This document shows positions 9,986 through 22,800 of a stretch of 64,000 nt of DNA, piece by piece. This stretch comes from Pectobacterium sp. PL152 (lineage in GTDB: Bacteria > Pseudomonadota > Gammaproteobacteria > Enterobacterales > Enterobacteriaceae). Made by a program: the position numbers and the translations under genes. Where the stretch lies: assembly GCA_021907015.1 (NCBI GenBank), contig CP091064.1, positions 3,410,001 to 3,474,000 of the forward strand, read 5' to 3'. The notes below the pieces were generated by a model, which saw only the letters and a list, made by a program, of their open reading frames with translations, made no database searches and was not told the origin of the DNA. Each line of letters begins with the position of its first letter. The stretch's first letter is position 1.

Positions 9986-10852
9986 ATGGAGTTATCGAAG
10001 ATGGTTGATCTGGTAGCAAAACTTAAGCGCGGCGCGCCCATGCTGGCACTGCTGATTGTCAGTACCGTGCTGGCGGGATGCGGCAGCTCGATGGCGATTA
10101 AAGGCAGTAAAGATGAAGGCCTGCGTCTGGCGCGGCTGCTGCGCGATCAAGGGCGTGTTGAAGCGGCGACGGAAGTGTACGCGCGCCTCGACAGCCGCGA
10201 TGCGCTGAAAGGCGCAGAGATGCTGGAGTATGCCAGCGTCGCAGCGCTGGCGCGTTCACCGCAGCAAACGCTGGAACTGTACGGACGAGCACGTCAGGCG
10301 CTGGGCGGTGATACCAATAAAATGACGCCGGAAGAAGCGCTGGCGGTGTGTCTGGGAATGGGCCGTGCACAGCTGGCATTGGGACGTAATGCGATGGCGC
10401 AAACCGACTTTGCCTGCGCGCTGAAAGCACAGCCGAACGATGCAGGCGCTCTTAACGGCATGGGCGTGGTGATGGATGCCTCCGGCAAACACGTAGAAGC
10501 GCGCCAGCTGTTTGAAAAAGCGTTGCAGATAAACCCGGCAGATGTCGCGGCACTCAACAATCTGGCGCTGTCATGGCTGGCAAGCGGCAATGCGGACAAG
10601 GCCATTTCTCTGCTGCGCTCGGTGGATGAGAGTAACGCAACCGGCCGACTGAATCTGGCGCTGGCCTACCTTTCTGGCGGCAGAGAGGATGACGCACGTT
10701 CGGCGCTGGCGACCATTGCCCAGCCACAGCGTATTGATGGCTTGATCGACGAGCTGCATCAGCGTCTACAGCAGATGCAACAGGATAAATCCCGTGGCGA
10801 AGCGCTGCTGTTATCCAGCCGTCAACGCCTGCAATTGAGTACGCCTGAGTAA
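9986..10852 (+). CDS. tadD: TadD tetratricopeptide lipoprotein
   Basis: TPR-containing lipoprotein, 288 residues. Signal peptide ends in lipobox STVLAGC (Cys32). Two or more TPR units are recognisable between residues 115 and 240, including ALNGMGVVMDASGKHVEAR and ALNNLALSWLASGNADKAI. TadD acts in the periplasm and outer membrane to help secretin assembly. ATG 9986 is the assigned start; ATG 10001 is a possible alternative. Its stop overlaps the tadE start by one base (TAATG), so the two are translationally coupled. Confidence 0.9.
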   Translation: MELSKMVDLVAKLKRGAPMLALLIVSTVLAGCGSSMAIKGSKDEGLRLARLLRDQGRVEAATEVYARLDSRDALKGAEMLEYASVAALARSPQQTLELYGRARQALGGDTNKMTPEEALAVCLGMGRAQLALGRNAMAQTDFACALKAQPNDAGALNGMGVVMDASGKHVEARQLFEKALQINPADVAALNNLALSWLASGNADKAISLLRSVDESNATGRLNLALAYLSGGREDDARSALATIAQPQRIDGLIDELHQRLQQMQQDKSRGEALLLSSRQRLQLSTPE

Positions 10853-11412
10853 TGGCGTGGCTTCGTAATCTCGGCCCGTGGCGTGATAAGGGCACAGTGC
10901 AAAGTATCGTACCGCGCCATGAACGTCACTGGCGCAGCACGCACGGCGTGATCGCGACGGAAGTGGCGTTTCTGGTGCCGGTGGTGCTGGTCGGGGTGAT
11001 GATGCTGTTTGAACTGGCGCGTATCGGGCTGGTGATTGCCGCCGGTAGCGCCGCACTGGATAAAGCCGTGCAGGCTTTTCGGCTCGACAACCTGGCGTCG
11101 GACAGTGCGGAACAGATGGGAACGCGCCTAAAGGCACGGATGGTTGAAGCGGGATACGGCTACCTTAGGGAAGACGATTTAACCGTCAGCGTGTTGCACT
11201 TCGACAATCTGAGCCAGCTTGGCGGGCTGACCAACGGAAATAGCAGTCAGGACAATCCCAATGGTGAGGAAACGACGACGCTCCCCGTGTGGTCCGTGAC
11301 GGTGCAGATTAAAAAAGCGTTTATCACGCCGCTGCCGGAGGTGTTAACGCTGGGAGACACCTTCCGCTACCAGTACAAACATGTGTTTGGGACGGAACTG
11401 CGCAATGACTGA
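10852..11412 (+). CDS. tadE: TadE-like minor pseudopilin
   Basis: TadE family, 186 residues. Near residue 25 is the pseudopilin-type segment HGVIATEVAFLVPVVLVGVM, with Glu at the conserved position of a hydrophobic helix, so it should be a CpaA substrate and a minor pilus component. The rest is a small periplasmic domain. Its start overlaps the tadD stop, and its last eight bases overlap the tadF start (ATGACTGA), indicating tight coupling. Confidence 0.88.
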   Translation: MAWLRNLGPWRDKGTVQSIVPRHERHWRSTHGVIATEVAFLVPVVLVGVMMLFELARIGLVIAAGSAALDKAVQAFRLDNLASDSAEQMGTRLKARMVEAGYGYLREDDLTVSVLHFDNLSQLGGLTNGNSSQDNPNGEETTTLPVWSVTVQIKKAFITPLPEVLTLGDTFRYQYKHVFGTELRND

Positions 11413-12037
11413 TTATTCATTGAAAACCAGTCGTTCGTTGAAAATCGGCTATTTCCTGAATGGACTTCGCCGCTTCTGGTTTTCTCGTCGAGCTTCTACC
11501 GCGGTAGAAACCGCGCTGGCGTTTCCAATTGTGTTGGCGATTGGTTCGCTGTGTGCGGATATCTACACCGTCGGGCTGGAGCGTACGCGTATGGAACAGC
11601 GTGCGGGCGCCATCGCGTCAATACTGGCGATGCAGCAGAAGCTGGATGAGAAAGGCTTGCAAGGTTTGCTCGATACGGTGCTGCCAACGGAAGGGTTAGG
11701 CAATTACCAACTGTTAATCAGCAACGTGCGCCAGACCGGCGAGCTGTACTGGCAGTTGAGCAGAGGTACGGCAGAGGCGCTGTGCGCAGAAAGTGAAACC
11801 CTGCCGGGCGAAGAGTACCTCCCTGAACTGCCGGAAAGAGACCGTGAAGAGGGCAGCAAGAATACCTCCATGATGGTGGTCGAAATCTGCCGTCAGGGGA
11901 AAGATGTGAGCCTGCTAGGCGGTCTGTCGTTGGGCGGTCTGCTGCACTCATCGTCAGTTAATCGGGTGGCTATCGATGTGGTTGAGCTGGATGAGGTACT
12001 CAGAAAAGAGGCCGGTCTGGAAGAAGAAGATCAATAG
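11405..12037 (+). CDS. tadF: TadF-like minor pseudopilin
   Basis: TadF/TadE-like protein, 210 residues from ATG 11405, a start overlapping tadE by eight bases. An upstream frame extension to 11381 is not needed. Residues about 30-55 hold the pseudopilin helix STAVETALAFPIVLAIGSL, with the conserved Glu in the T-A-V-E context. It is followed by a soluble periplasmic domain. It likely joins TadE at the pilus tip or in initiation. A 191-bp gap follows before tadG. Confidence 0.85.
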   Translation: MTDYSLKTSRSLKIGYFLNGLRRFWFSRRASTAVETALAFPIVLAIGSLCADIYTVGLERTRMEQRAGAIASILAMQQKLDEKGLQGLLDTVLPTEGLGNYQLLISNVRQTGELYWQLSRGTAEALCAESETLPGEEYLPELPERDREEGSKNTSMMVVEICRQGKDVSLLGGLSLGGLLHSSSVNRVAIDVVELDEVLRKEAGLEEEDQ

Positions 12038-12228
12038 CGACGGGTTTTATACCGGACATTTTATACAAAACACAGAAGCGGCAAATAGACCGCAAACGGC
12101 AGCGAGTTTCTCGTTACCGGAATAACAAAACCATTAAGACAAATAACGTGTGAGCTATGTCGTTTTATTTTCCCGCTTGATGGGCGGGTTGAGTACGCGC
12201 TGAATCCAGGAATACAGGGTAGGAAAGG

Positions 12229-13858
12229 ATGAAAAAAACCTTACAGAACAGAAGAGTAAAAAGACGATAGCAGAACTACTCTGTTCTGGCGTGAACGCCT
12301 ATCTGCGTTTATTCAGCAGGAAAATGGCGCAGGTACGGGATTTTATGTGCTGGGTGCAATGGCGTTATTGGTGACGGCGGCTTTTATCGTGGATACCTCT
12401 ACGGCCACCGGCGATGCGACGCAAATTAAACGTGCGACGGATGCCGCCGCGTTGGCTGTCGGGCATCAGGCGACCATTAATGGTGAAGAGTACAGTCAGG
12501 AAGAGACTAATAAGCTGGCGTATGAATACGTCAAAAATAATCTGGGGATGAATAAGGCCCTAAGTGAAAAACTGGTGATGGGCGATGTGGCCGTCACGGA
12601 AGGGCGTAACAGCGATACGCGTAAAACCTATACCGTCACTGTCGCTTTCGAAACCAAGCCCAGCCTGCTGAGCCTCGGGACGAGAAAGCAGGAAGTGTAT
12701 TCGATTTCTGAGGTCATCAACCGTCCGACTGAAATTGCCCTTGTCATGCCAGTGACGGGGGATATGAGTGATGCCGATATCCGTTCGCTGAAAAGCGTTA
12801 GCCGCTCGTTTGTCGAACGTATGCTAAGCAGCGCGGACGGTAAACGCGACAACCTGTGGCTCTCACTGGTGCCGTACAGCCAGTCGGTGAATGTGTATGA
12901 CGCGGAAGATGCGAATCGCATTCGCCGCTGGTCTACGCCGAGTGCGCTAAACCCGCCTGAGCTGCGTTCACTGTTTGCCAGCGGTGTTGTCAGCAGCCTC
13001 GCCGATCGTCGTTTCCCGGATCGCCGGGCGAATTTGCTGTGCATGTACCGTGGGCTGGGCCGGGAAGAAAACTTCTTCTGGGATGAGCCGCCCGTTGGGC
13101 AATTCCGCGTGTACTACCGCCACGATTTGCCGCAAAACGGCAGCCCCGGCGCACCGCCGATTACCTGGCGTGGCCCTAACCCCGATCTCTATCCGTGGGA
13201 TAACAACTCCGATGCCGTAGATACTCGCTTTATCGTCGCAGATAGGGGGTGCCCGAATGCAGCATTGATGCCGCTGACCAATGAAGAAAGCAAGTTGAAT
13301 CAGCGTATTGCCGAGTTTACCCCACGCTTTAACACCAACTATGCGATAGCAATGTCATGGGCAGGGGCGGCGCTGTCACCCAACATGCGTGGTTCAGACG
13401 GCTGGGGCGATACGACGCTACCGCTGGATTTCAATCTGGACGGCAATGGTGATGGGCAAAAGGTGATCGTCATGATGGCTAACACCATCGGTAACTGGTT
13501 CGACACCGACAGCTACAACTTCAATCGTAACGAATTTCGTGGCTCGACCGGAACGGATCCTGCCCGTTCCTTTGCCGCACAGCGCTTTCAGGATCTGTGT
13601 TCCAGCTTCCGCGCGCGCAACATCAAATTTTATTTTGTCGGTATTCGTCCCGGCGATCCTGAAGACTTTGGCCGCAACCTGTTCGACAGAGAAGCGACGC
13701 CGGGCCTGCTGGTCTGTACCGAGGGCGAAAAACGCATGAGCTTTATCGATGGTGCAGGCTTCGGCGCAGAGGGCGTTGAGGATCAATTGATTCAACGGTT
13801 GGATCGTATCGCTGGCCAGATCGAAACCGAGGGCGGCTATGTTCGGCTGGTTGAATGA
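12229..13858 (+). CDS. tadG: Tad pilus protein TadG (frameshift near start)
   Basis: TadG family with an N-terminal Tad-like membrane segment (YVLGAMALLVTAAFIVDTST) and a long extracytoplasmic domain resembling von Willebrand factor A; about 540 residues. The clear open frame begins only at ATG 12347, inside the membrane segment, which truncates the protein. ATG 12229 has an excellent ribosome site (AGGAAAGG) and reads MKKTLQNRRVK. Changing the A5 run near 12257-12261 by one base joins it to FWRERLSAFIQQENGAGTG. I therefore place the start at 12229 and infer a base-calling error. The giant gene begins 19 bp downstream. Confidence 0.8.
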
Positions 13859-13877
13859 CCGCGGAAGGTAGCCAGGA

Positions 13878-16800
13878 ATGACGCGCTTTGCCCCTTTTAT
13901 TACAGGACATGACACGATGACTTTTTCCCGCTCAAAATCTGGTTCAGGCTTAACGCGCACGCCGCGTCAGGCGTGGGTATTGGAACCGCGCATGATGTTT
14001 GATGCCGCTGCCGTGGTGACTGCGGTGGATGTGGCGGCGCACGTTGCGGCAACAGATACGGCACCCGGCGTTGATGCTACGCCGGTTAAGGCGACGGTCA
14101 CCATCACCGATTCCAGCAACAGCTTTACACCGATTGATCTGTTTAGCGGCGTTAGCGTGTCAGCGGATAACGGCGGGCAGGAACTGAAAGATCTGGTGAT
14201 TACCGTCAATCGCACGGGCGCGAATCAGGCAATCGTCATCGACGGTACTGAAATTACGCTGGAAGCCGCTAATGGCGCAAAAACGACGGAAGGCGATGGA
14301 AAATACGGCTATACCGTTACGGTTAGCGGTGCGACGACCACCATCACCGTTAGCATTGCTTCATCTGACGCATTTCAGCCCAATGACGTCGCGAAGCTGA
14401 TCGACGGTATTGCCTATAAGCCACTCGATAAGACCGTGGCCGGTGGGGATGTCACGGTGACGCTGAAAAGCCTGAGCGATGAGAGCGACACGGCCGATCT
14501 GAATATCCACTCGACCATCACTATCGATAGCAAAATCAACGTAGCGCCAGTGGTGTCTGCATCAGATTCGCCCGAACTGGCTGAATTGATCGTCGTGCCC
14601 GGTATGGAGGCTCCACAGGATGTACGCTACTCAGTAATGGCGCGTATGCCTACGCCATAGGAAGCGATGGCACTCTGGGGTCTTTACCGTCGGCGATCAT
14701 GGCACACTGACGCTGAGCCAAACGCTGAGCGATATCAGTGCGCTCAAAGATGTGAAAGACATCGCACTGAGTGCGGACAACCGTTCACTTTATGCCATTA
14801 CGGGCGATAAAAATATTGTTGCACTTAGCCTGGATAATAACGGACAGGTCATTCAGGTCGATGGCAGCTATACCCAAACTATCCCTTCGCAAAACGGCAA
14901 TATTACCGGACTGGCTGTCTCCAGCGATGGTACGCAGGTTTATGTCGCTACGGAGTGGAACGGCATGGTCGTCTTTACTCGCGATGCGACGACGGGCAGT
15001 CTGACGCTACTTCAGGTGGTGAATAACAGCGGAATCGATCGCAGTGGTATCGTGGCGAGCAGCGGTAACTATGTGGTCACGATTGGGATGGGGGTAAAGC
15101 ACACACTGTCGGTTTTCCAACGGGTGATACTGGAAAATTAATCTCTGTCGCGACATTGGAAACATCTGGGAAAGGTTATGGCGCGGTAGATTACCAATTG
15201 ACGATCTCGAAGGATCAACAGTTCATCTACGTCGCCGCTCCTGATAACGGCGAAATTAACGTCTACCAACTGCGCGATGGCGCTGAAGGGAAAACGCTGA
15301 CTCGTACGGATACGAAAACGCTGGAAGGTGTCAACGCAGTCTATCTTAACGCCGATGGTAGCCAGCTCTATGCCTTGAGCAGCGAAGGCACATTGCAGAT
15401 TTATAGCGTCAACGCCTCTACGGGAGCGCTAAGCGAAAGCGGCCAGATTAAGGATATTGGCGACACGCGTGGCATGGTGCTGTCACCCGATGGGCAATCA
15501 CTCCTGATCGCGGGTGAGGCCATTCAGCGCTTTAGCGCATTGCGCACTTACCTCTACGGCAGCGACTTACCGTTTGCCGATCATATTGCGCTTTCGGATA
15601 GCAATCTGGATGTGTTAAACGACGGCGCCGGTAACTATAACGGCGCGGTGGTGACCATCGGTCGTGAAACGCCTTCCGCAGACGATCAATTCGGCCTAAG
15701 CGCAGGCAATAACCTGACGCTGCAAGATGGCAACGTTCTGCAATCCGGTACGGAAATTGGAACGTTCACGCAGAATCAGGGCGTGCTTAGCGTCACCTTT
15801 ACCGCCGATGTAACGAAAGAAACCGCCAATGCCGTCCTGAAGCAAATCACCTACCGCAACATTGGTAGCCAGAGCACTACCGAGACGGTAGTGCTGACGG
15901 TGACCGCGAACGATGGTGAGCTGAACAGCACCGTGACCACGGTCGCACTGCTGTTGACTGCCAACAGTGCGCCAACGCTGGTTAGTCAGGGCGGAAGCAG
16001 CCTGACGCTGGATACGCGTGGCGCGTCCGTCACGATATTCAAAGATACCGCTGTGAATACCGGAGAAGCCGGACAGGCGCTGACTAAACTGTCGATAGGC
16101 ATTGATGGCCTAAACAATCCGCATCAGGAATACCTGACGGTGGATGGCACAGTCATCGATCTGAGCAAAGACAGCGCGGGCACGACGGTGAGCGGTTATC
16201 AGTATAGTTACACGTATAACGCCCTGAGCGGCGAGTCTTCACTGGTGCTGAGTAGCGTTCAAGGCATCAGCAGCATGGCGGTGATGAAACTGGTCGATGG
16301 TCTGAGCTACTCAGCTGGTAAAGAGAGCACCAGTGCCAGCGGCCTGCGTACCATTACGCTAACCGAGTTGCAGGATAACGGCGGTACCGCCAATGGCGGC
16401 AGCGATACTGCGACGCTGACGGTTTCTGGCAGCGTTAATCTGGCCTTCAACGAACTGCCAACGATCGAGGCAACCTACTCCCCCGATGCCGCGCTGTTTT
16501 ATAACGACGGAAAGCTCAGTGATTACAATGAACGGGTCTCGGCGATCGGTGTCTCGCAGGATGGAAAAACCCTGCTGGTTACCGGTAGTGAAGGGGACAA
16601 TAACAGCGGCAAAACCTACCTGCGCGTTTACGCTCGTGATGTGGAAACCGGCAAATTAACGCTGCTACAAAGTTTCACGCAGGGCGAACAGGACGATCCA
16701 TCCACCCCTGCGATTGAAGTCAACGGCCTGAACACCATCACCACGCTGGCACAGTCAAAAGACGGCAATAGCGTCTATGTGGCGGGAGGCAGCGGAAGCA

Positions 16801-19800
16801 CCTACTCGCTGGTGCAATTTAGCCGTGATGCCACAACGGGACAGTTGAACTATGTCGGCGTGGTTGCCACGCAGGGTGAGAACGGCGTCAGCGGCCTGGA
16901 TGCGGCAGTTTCCGAGATCGTGCTGTCCGAAGATGGCACCTCGCTGTACACCATTAACGGTGTGACACCGACGGATGGATCGACCACTAAAAACGCGATT
17001 ACCTTTTTCTCGCGCGATACCACCTCCGGTGCGCTGACGTTTGTCGGCTCGCTGGTTGGCAGCGACACCATTCCGGTGAGAAGCCCGAGCGGCATTGTGC
17101 TGTCCAGTGACGGCACATCGGCGTATATCTCCAACCTGGGGAATCACAGTATTACCGTGTTGTCGCGCGATGCCGCAACGGGCAGCCTGAACTACGTCAC
17201 TACGATCAATAAAACGACGATAGCGGCTGATGCGAACAGCGCGGAAATTCCGAAGGACGACCGTTATCTCAATGGGTTGCAGGATATCGTGATCTCCCCT
17301 GACAACCGCTTTGTCTATGTGTCCTCAAATACGCAGGGCACCGTCTCGATTTTCAGCCGTGATGTGGACACCGGGTCGCTGACCTATGCTGGGACATTGG
17401 ATTTGTATAATGCAGGACATATTCCTGCGAATGCGCTGTCACTGCGTGAACTGGTGATATCCGAAGACGGTTCGGCGTTGTATGTTGCTGCGCTTGGTAG
17501 TCAGTCAGTGCTGGTGTTTGGTCGCGATAGCGATTCTGGTGCCTTAACCTACCGCAATAGCGTTGAACTCTCGATTAACACGGTTAACCATCTTGCTGTC
17601 AGTGCGGATGGTAAGAATATCTATGCCGGGGTCAGTACGTTCTTTGCCGGGCTGAACGTGCTCAATGCGGCAGCCAATGCGCCTTATAGCCAAACGACGG
17701 ATGCCCCGTTTGCCACGAGCGTCACACTGTCAGATCAGGAACTGGACGCCGCCGATGATTACAAGGGGGCATCTATTGCCATTAGCCGCAATGGCGAAGC
17801 ATCGGCAAATGATCGCTTTGCTTTCCAGAGTGGGAACGGGTTAACGCTGTCCGGCAACGAGATTCAGTATCAGGGCGCGACCATTGGCACCTTCAACGTG
17901 AGTGAAGGGACGGTGAAGGTGGTGTTTACCGAAAGCGTCACTAAAACGGTCGCCAACCAGGTTCTGCATCAGGTGACTTACCGTAATAATGGCGATGCGG
18001 CTGGTACATCGATTCCGTTGAATATCACCTTTAGCGACGGTGGTAAGGAGACCAGTCTGCTATTGACGCTGGTGCCGAATAAACCGCCTGTGGTGGATAA
18101 CGTCGAGTACGTGCCGCCGTCTGGTACAGCAGGACACTCGTATAGTGCAGAACTGCCAGAAGATCTGTTCCGCGATCCTGAGAATGGTGCATTGACATGG
18201 GACGTCAGCGGTCTTCCTGCTGGATTAACCTTCGATCCTGACACGCGTACCATTTCTGGTACGCCAGTGCTGAATGGCTCTGGAACCTTTACGATCAGCG
18301 TGACGGCGAGTGATGCATCGGGCGCACAGGTGGAGCAGACGCTCACGCTAACCATTGCGCCCAACCCTGAACAAGTCCCCTGCGATCGGCGGTGAATCCT
18401 CCGCGCTGAAAAACGATCAGTCTCTGCAAGACTTGTATAATCAGGTCATCGAAAGGAATCTGATGACGGGGTAAAAGACACCGCGCTGTCCGCAGATGGC
18501 AAAACGCTCTATGTTGTGAGTTTACCTAATAGTGGCTCTGCGGTACTGAGCGTCTTTGTGCGCAATACGGAAGGGAAATTCACCCTGTCAAAAATACTTC
18601 CTCATTACCGAGAGGTGTTTAATAACGATACGCTACAGAACGACAGGTTTATCGACAATCCTTCATTGGCGGGGGCGTCCGAGGTGACCCTGTCCTCTGA
18701 TGGGCAGTACCTGTATGTGGTGGGCAGTGAAGGCAACACGGTGACCCTCTTCCGCGTTGGCAGTGGCGGTGAACTAACGCAAGCAGGTGTCCTTGATTCG
18801 GCGGCTCTGGGGGCGTTCGCTGGATGTGCGTTCCCACATTGTTTCGCAGGGCGATTATCTCTTTATAACGGCGGCACAGCCGAATGGCGAGAATGACAGC
18901 CGCAGCGTGCTGGTGTTTAAGCGCGGGACGGACGGTCTCCTGACTGCGGTTTCTCAGGCTAATAATCTGATCGGCGCAAGCAGTCTGGTGGTTGATCCAA
19001 CCGGGCGCTACCTGTTTGTTTCCGGTTCCGGTAGCACAGTCGGCGTCACGGCTTTCAACATTGATGCGCAGGGCTCATTGGCTCAGGTCGGTCAGATTAG
19101 CGGAACGAGCGAGTATTACATCAACGGACTGGCGCTGTCGCCCGATGGCAAAACGCTGTATGCGATTCATGCCGATGTGGGGAATTACACGCTCAATACG
19201 ATAACGGTAGGTGCGGATGGTGCACTCATGCTGGCATCGACGGAGCCGTTTGCCGATGACGGAAGCGACTCCGGCGAAGCGTTGGCGACCGATCTGGTGG
19301 TGTCCGCTGACGGAACCGCGCTATTTGTGATCGGGAGGAATATTACCGTTTTCTCCCGCGCTGAAGATGGCAGCCTGACGCTGAAACAGACCATTAAGAG
19401 TGGTGATAGTGCGCTTGGCATCGGTTTCTCTGGGCTGCAAAACGTGGAACTAAGCGCGGATGGTAAGCAACTCTATCTGGTCGGTAGCGATCAGGTCAGC
19501 ATACTGAATGTTGGCACAACGGGCGCTGTTTACACCGAAGGCAACGATCCCGTTGTGCTGCTGCCCTCAGGCCGTCTGTCCGACCCGCAGTTTGATGCTT
19601 TGAATGAAACGAAGGGCGACTATAACGGTGCCACCATCACGGTGGGTCGACAGGAAGGTGGACAACCGGAAGATACCTTTGGCTTGAAGGCAGATAACGG
19701 TTTAACGCTCGATGGCAACAACATCCTAAAAGATGGCGTTGCGATCGCGACCTTTACCCAGGTGGATGGGGCGCTGACGATTAAATTTATTGCCGCAGTA

Positions 19801-22800
19801 ACAAGCCGATGCGCAAAATGTGCTGCGCCAAATCACCTATAACAACACCAGTCAGGATCCTGAACTGGCGGGTTCGTCACCGGTTTTCACTTTCAGCATT
19901 CGTGACAATGACAATAACGTCGCTGACCTGGATATCACCGTCGATCTCGTCGGTGTGAACGATCCGTCAACGTTAACGACGACGGTGCTCAACCCACAGA
20001 TTCCGGGCAACGGCGAGTTCGTTAGGCTGTTTAAAGATACCCAGATTGACACCATTGAGAGCGGGCAAACCATTTGGCAGGTGGTGCTGACATTTGATGC
20101 GTCAGGGCCCAATGAGACGATCAGCGTGGGAGGATCCACGATTGTTCTTGAATCATCCAACGGCGTACGGAAAACCGCCAATGAGGCGGAATATTCTGTT
20201 GCGGTAAAAGACGGAAAGGCTACCGTTGTCTTCTACTCGATGAAAAATGGCAGTGAGACTGCCAAAATTATCGACAGTATCGGCTACAACTATCTGGGCA
20301 ATAACCCGACAGGTGAACGTCACGTTACCCTAAAGATTGTAGAAAATAGTTATAACGGCTTGGCACCGGAAACCAAACTAGATCAGGCGATTACGCTGAC
20401 ACTGGTGCCTGCGGCAGAAACCAATACTGCGCCAGTCATTACGGTTCCGGGCATCACGCCGACGTATACCGAGCGTGCCGATCCTATCGTGCTGGCACCG
20501 GATGCGACGGTGTCCGATGCGCAGATGGATAAGCTTAACGATGGCAAGGGTAACTACGACGGCGCGACGCTCAAGATTACGCTGGGTGACGGCAAAACGG
20601 CGCTGGATAAGCTTGGTGTTAACGCGGGTAACGGCCTGACGCTATCCGGCGATACGCTGCAAAAAGACGGCGTTACCATCGGTCAGGTCAGCAATAAAGA
20701 CGGTGTGTTGACGATCCGCTTTAACGCGAATGCCGGCACCATCCCGACCACGGAAGACGTGCAGAATACGCTGCGCCAGATTACCTATGCCAGCGACAGC
20801 CATACGCCTGCTGCGCAAGTGGCGGTGACGGTAACGCTGTCCGATCGTTATCTGGAGTCTCAGGTTACGGCATTATCGGTGGCGGTTACCGCGATCAACG
20901 ACACGCCTGTCGTGGCGAACGATCCGGTGCTCTCTGCCGATGAACTGCGTCTGGTGAATACCTATACCACGATTAGCGGTCTGGGTACGGTAACGGCGGC
21001 CGCTCGCACAACGGACGGGCTGGCGCTGTATGTCAGCGATGATAAAGGGGCGATTGCCTTATTCCAGCGTGATGCGAACAGCGGCGAATTAACCTATGTG
21101 CGGACCTTTGCCGCCGCTGAAGGCGTGACAGGAATAAGCCAGCTACAGGTTTCCGCCGATGGCAACAGCGTGTATGCACTGCGTGCCGACGGTAACGCGA
21201 TTGTCTGGTTTAGCCGCGATGCCGAGGGCAATCTGGAGCATAAAGAAACCATCATTGATAACTACGATATACATAAAAGCAACCTCTACGGCATCAAAGG
21301 CATCACCCTGTCTGATGATGGTAAGACGCTGTATGTCATCAACAACTACAACCTTCTCTGGTTTACCCGCGATACGGCCACAGGCAAGCTCGATTATGCT
21401 GGGCTTATCGAAGGAAATATGACCAGCCCGCCTTATCTGTGGGCCCCGACCAGTATTCTCAGCCGCGGCAACTTGCTCTTTGTCACCACCGATCCAAGTA
21501 ATGGTGCGACGGTGATTGTTTATCAGCGCGACGACAGCGGCAAACTGACGCCGTTGGGACATGTCCGCGACTTTACCGACGCCGCAGGCAATACCGTACA
21601 ACTCTCTGGACTGGAACAGATAACGGTCAGCGCCGATGGCCGCAGCGTCTTTGTCGCCAGCGCGGGGCAGATCGATGCTTTCTCGCTGGATACCGCCACG
21701 GGAACCTTTACGCACCTTGCTCGCATCGCGGCAGAAGGCACGGTGAGCGATATCGCCCTTTCTGCGGATGCGCGAGTGCTGTATGTAACGAAAGGCGATG
21801 GTGCGCTCACTCGCTATGTGTTGAACGATAATGCGCTTATCCCACTCGATACGCTGATCAATAACGGTACAAACTTCACCCATCTGCTGCCGGTTGACGG
21901 TGGTCTGATTGTGCTCGGCAATGGCGTGACGGTACTGGATGAAGCCCCTCGTCTGCCGGTTTATCGTATCGATGGTCCGGCGGTTATCGTCGCGCCGTCG
22001 ATCGTCTTCGGTGATGCTGAACTGGATGCATTGAACGGTGGGGCAGGAAACTATCAGGGCGCGTCGATCACGTTACAGCGCGGTGAAACGGCATCAGCAG
22101 GCGATCGCTTCGATTTTACTGCGGGCAATGGTTTCACCTTGGCGAATGGCGTAATTAGCAAAGACGGACAAGCGGTAGCGACCTTCACACAGGCAGAAGG
22201 CAAGCTCACTATTACCTTCACTGCTGCCATTTCCCGTGCGGATGCGACGGCGCTGGCTCGTCAGATTAGCTGGGCGACAAGCGCACCGCTGACGGGGAGC
22301 GTGACATCGTTGACGCTGGTGCTCAATGACGGCGCAGCCGATTCTGCGGCACAGGCGCTTGGCGTGACGCTGTCGAGAGAGGTTAACCAGCCGCCCGTTG
22401 GCCATGCCGAATTATTCACCCCGCCAACGGCACAGGTTGGCACTCGCTGGTCCTATACCTTACCTAATAGCCTGTTCAGCGATGCGGAAAACGATGCGCT
22501 GACGTTGTCGATCAACGGTCTACCGAACGGGCTAACGTTTGATACCGCAACGCGCACGATCGGCGGCGATCCGGCTGTTTCAGGAACGTTCAACCTGACG
22601 ATTACCGCCACGGACAGCGCGGGCAACACGACGGCGCTGAATGTGGCGCTGACGGTCAACGCCGCGTCGACGCCGGTTGATCCCGGTACGCCGACGGAGC
22701 CGGTCAATCCTGATAACCCCACGGCGGCACCGGTGATTCTGGTGCAGCAGGGCGTGAGCCTGCCTGTTGATTCGAGCGAAAGAGAGCGCGAACAGCCGCT

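Noticed and set aside
21143-21883. 246-residue open frame on the minus strand
   Set aside because: Antisense to the propeller region of the giant gene, with no domain and no start signal.
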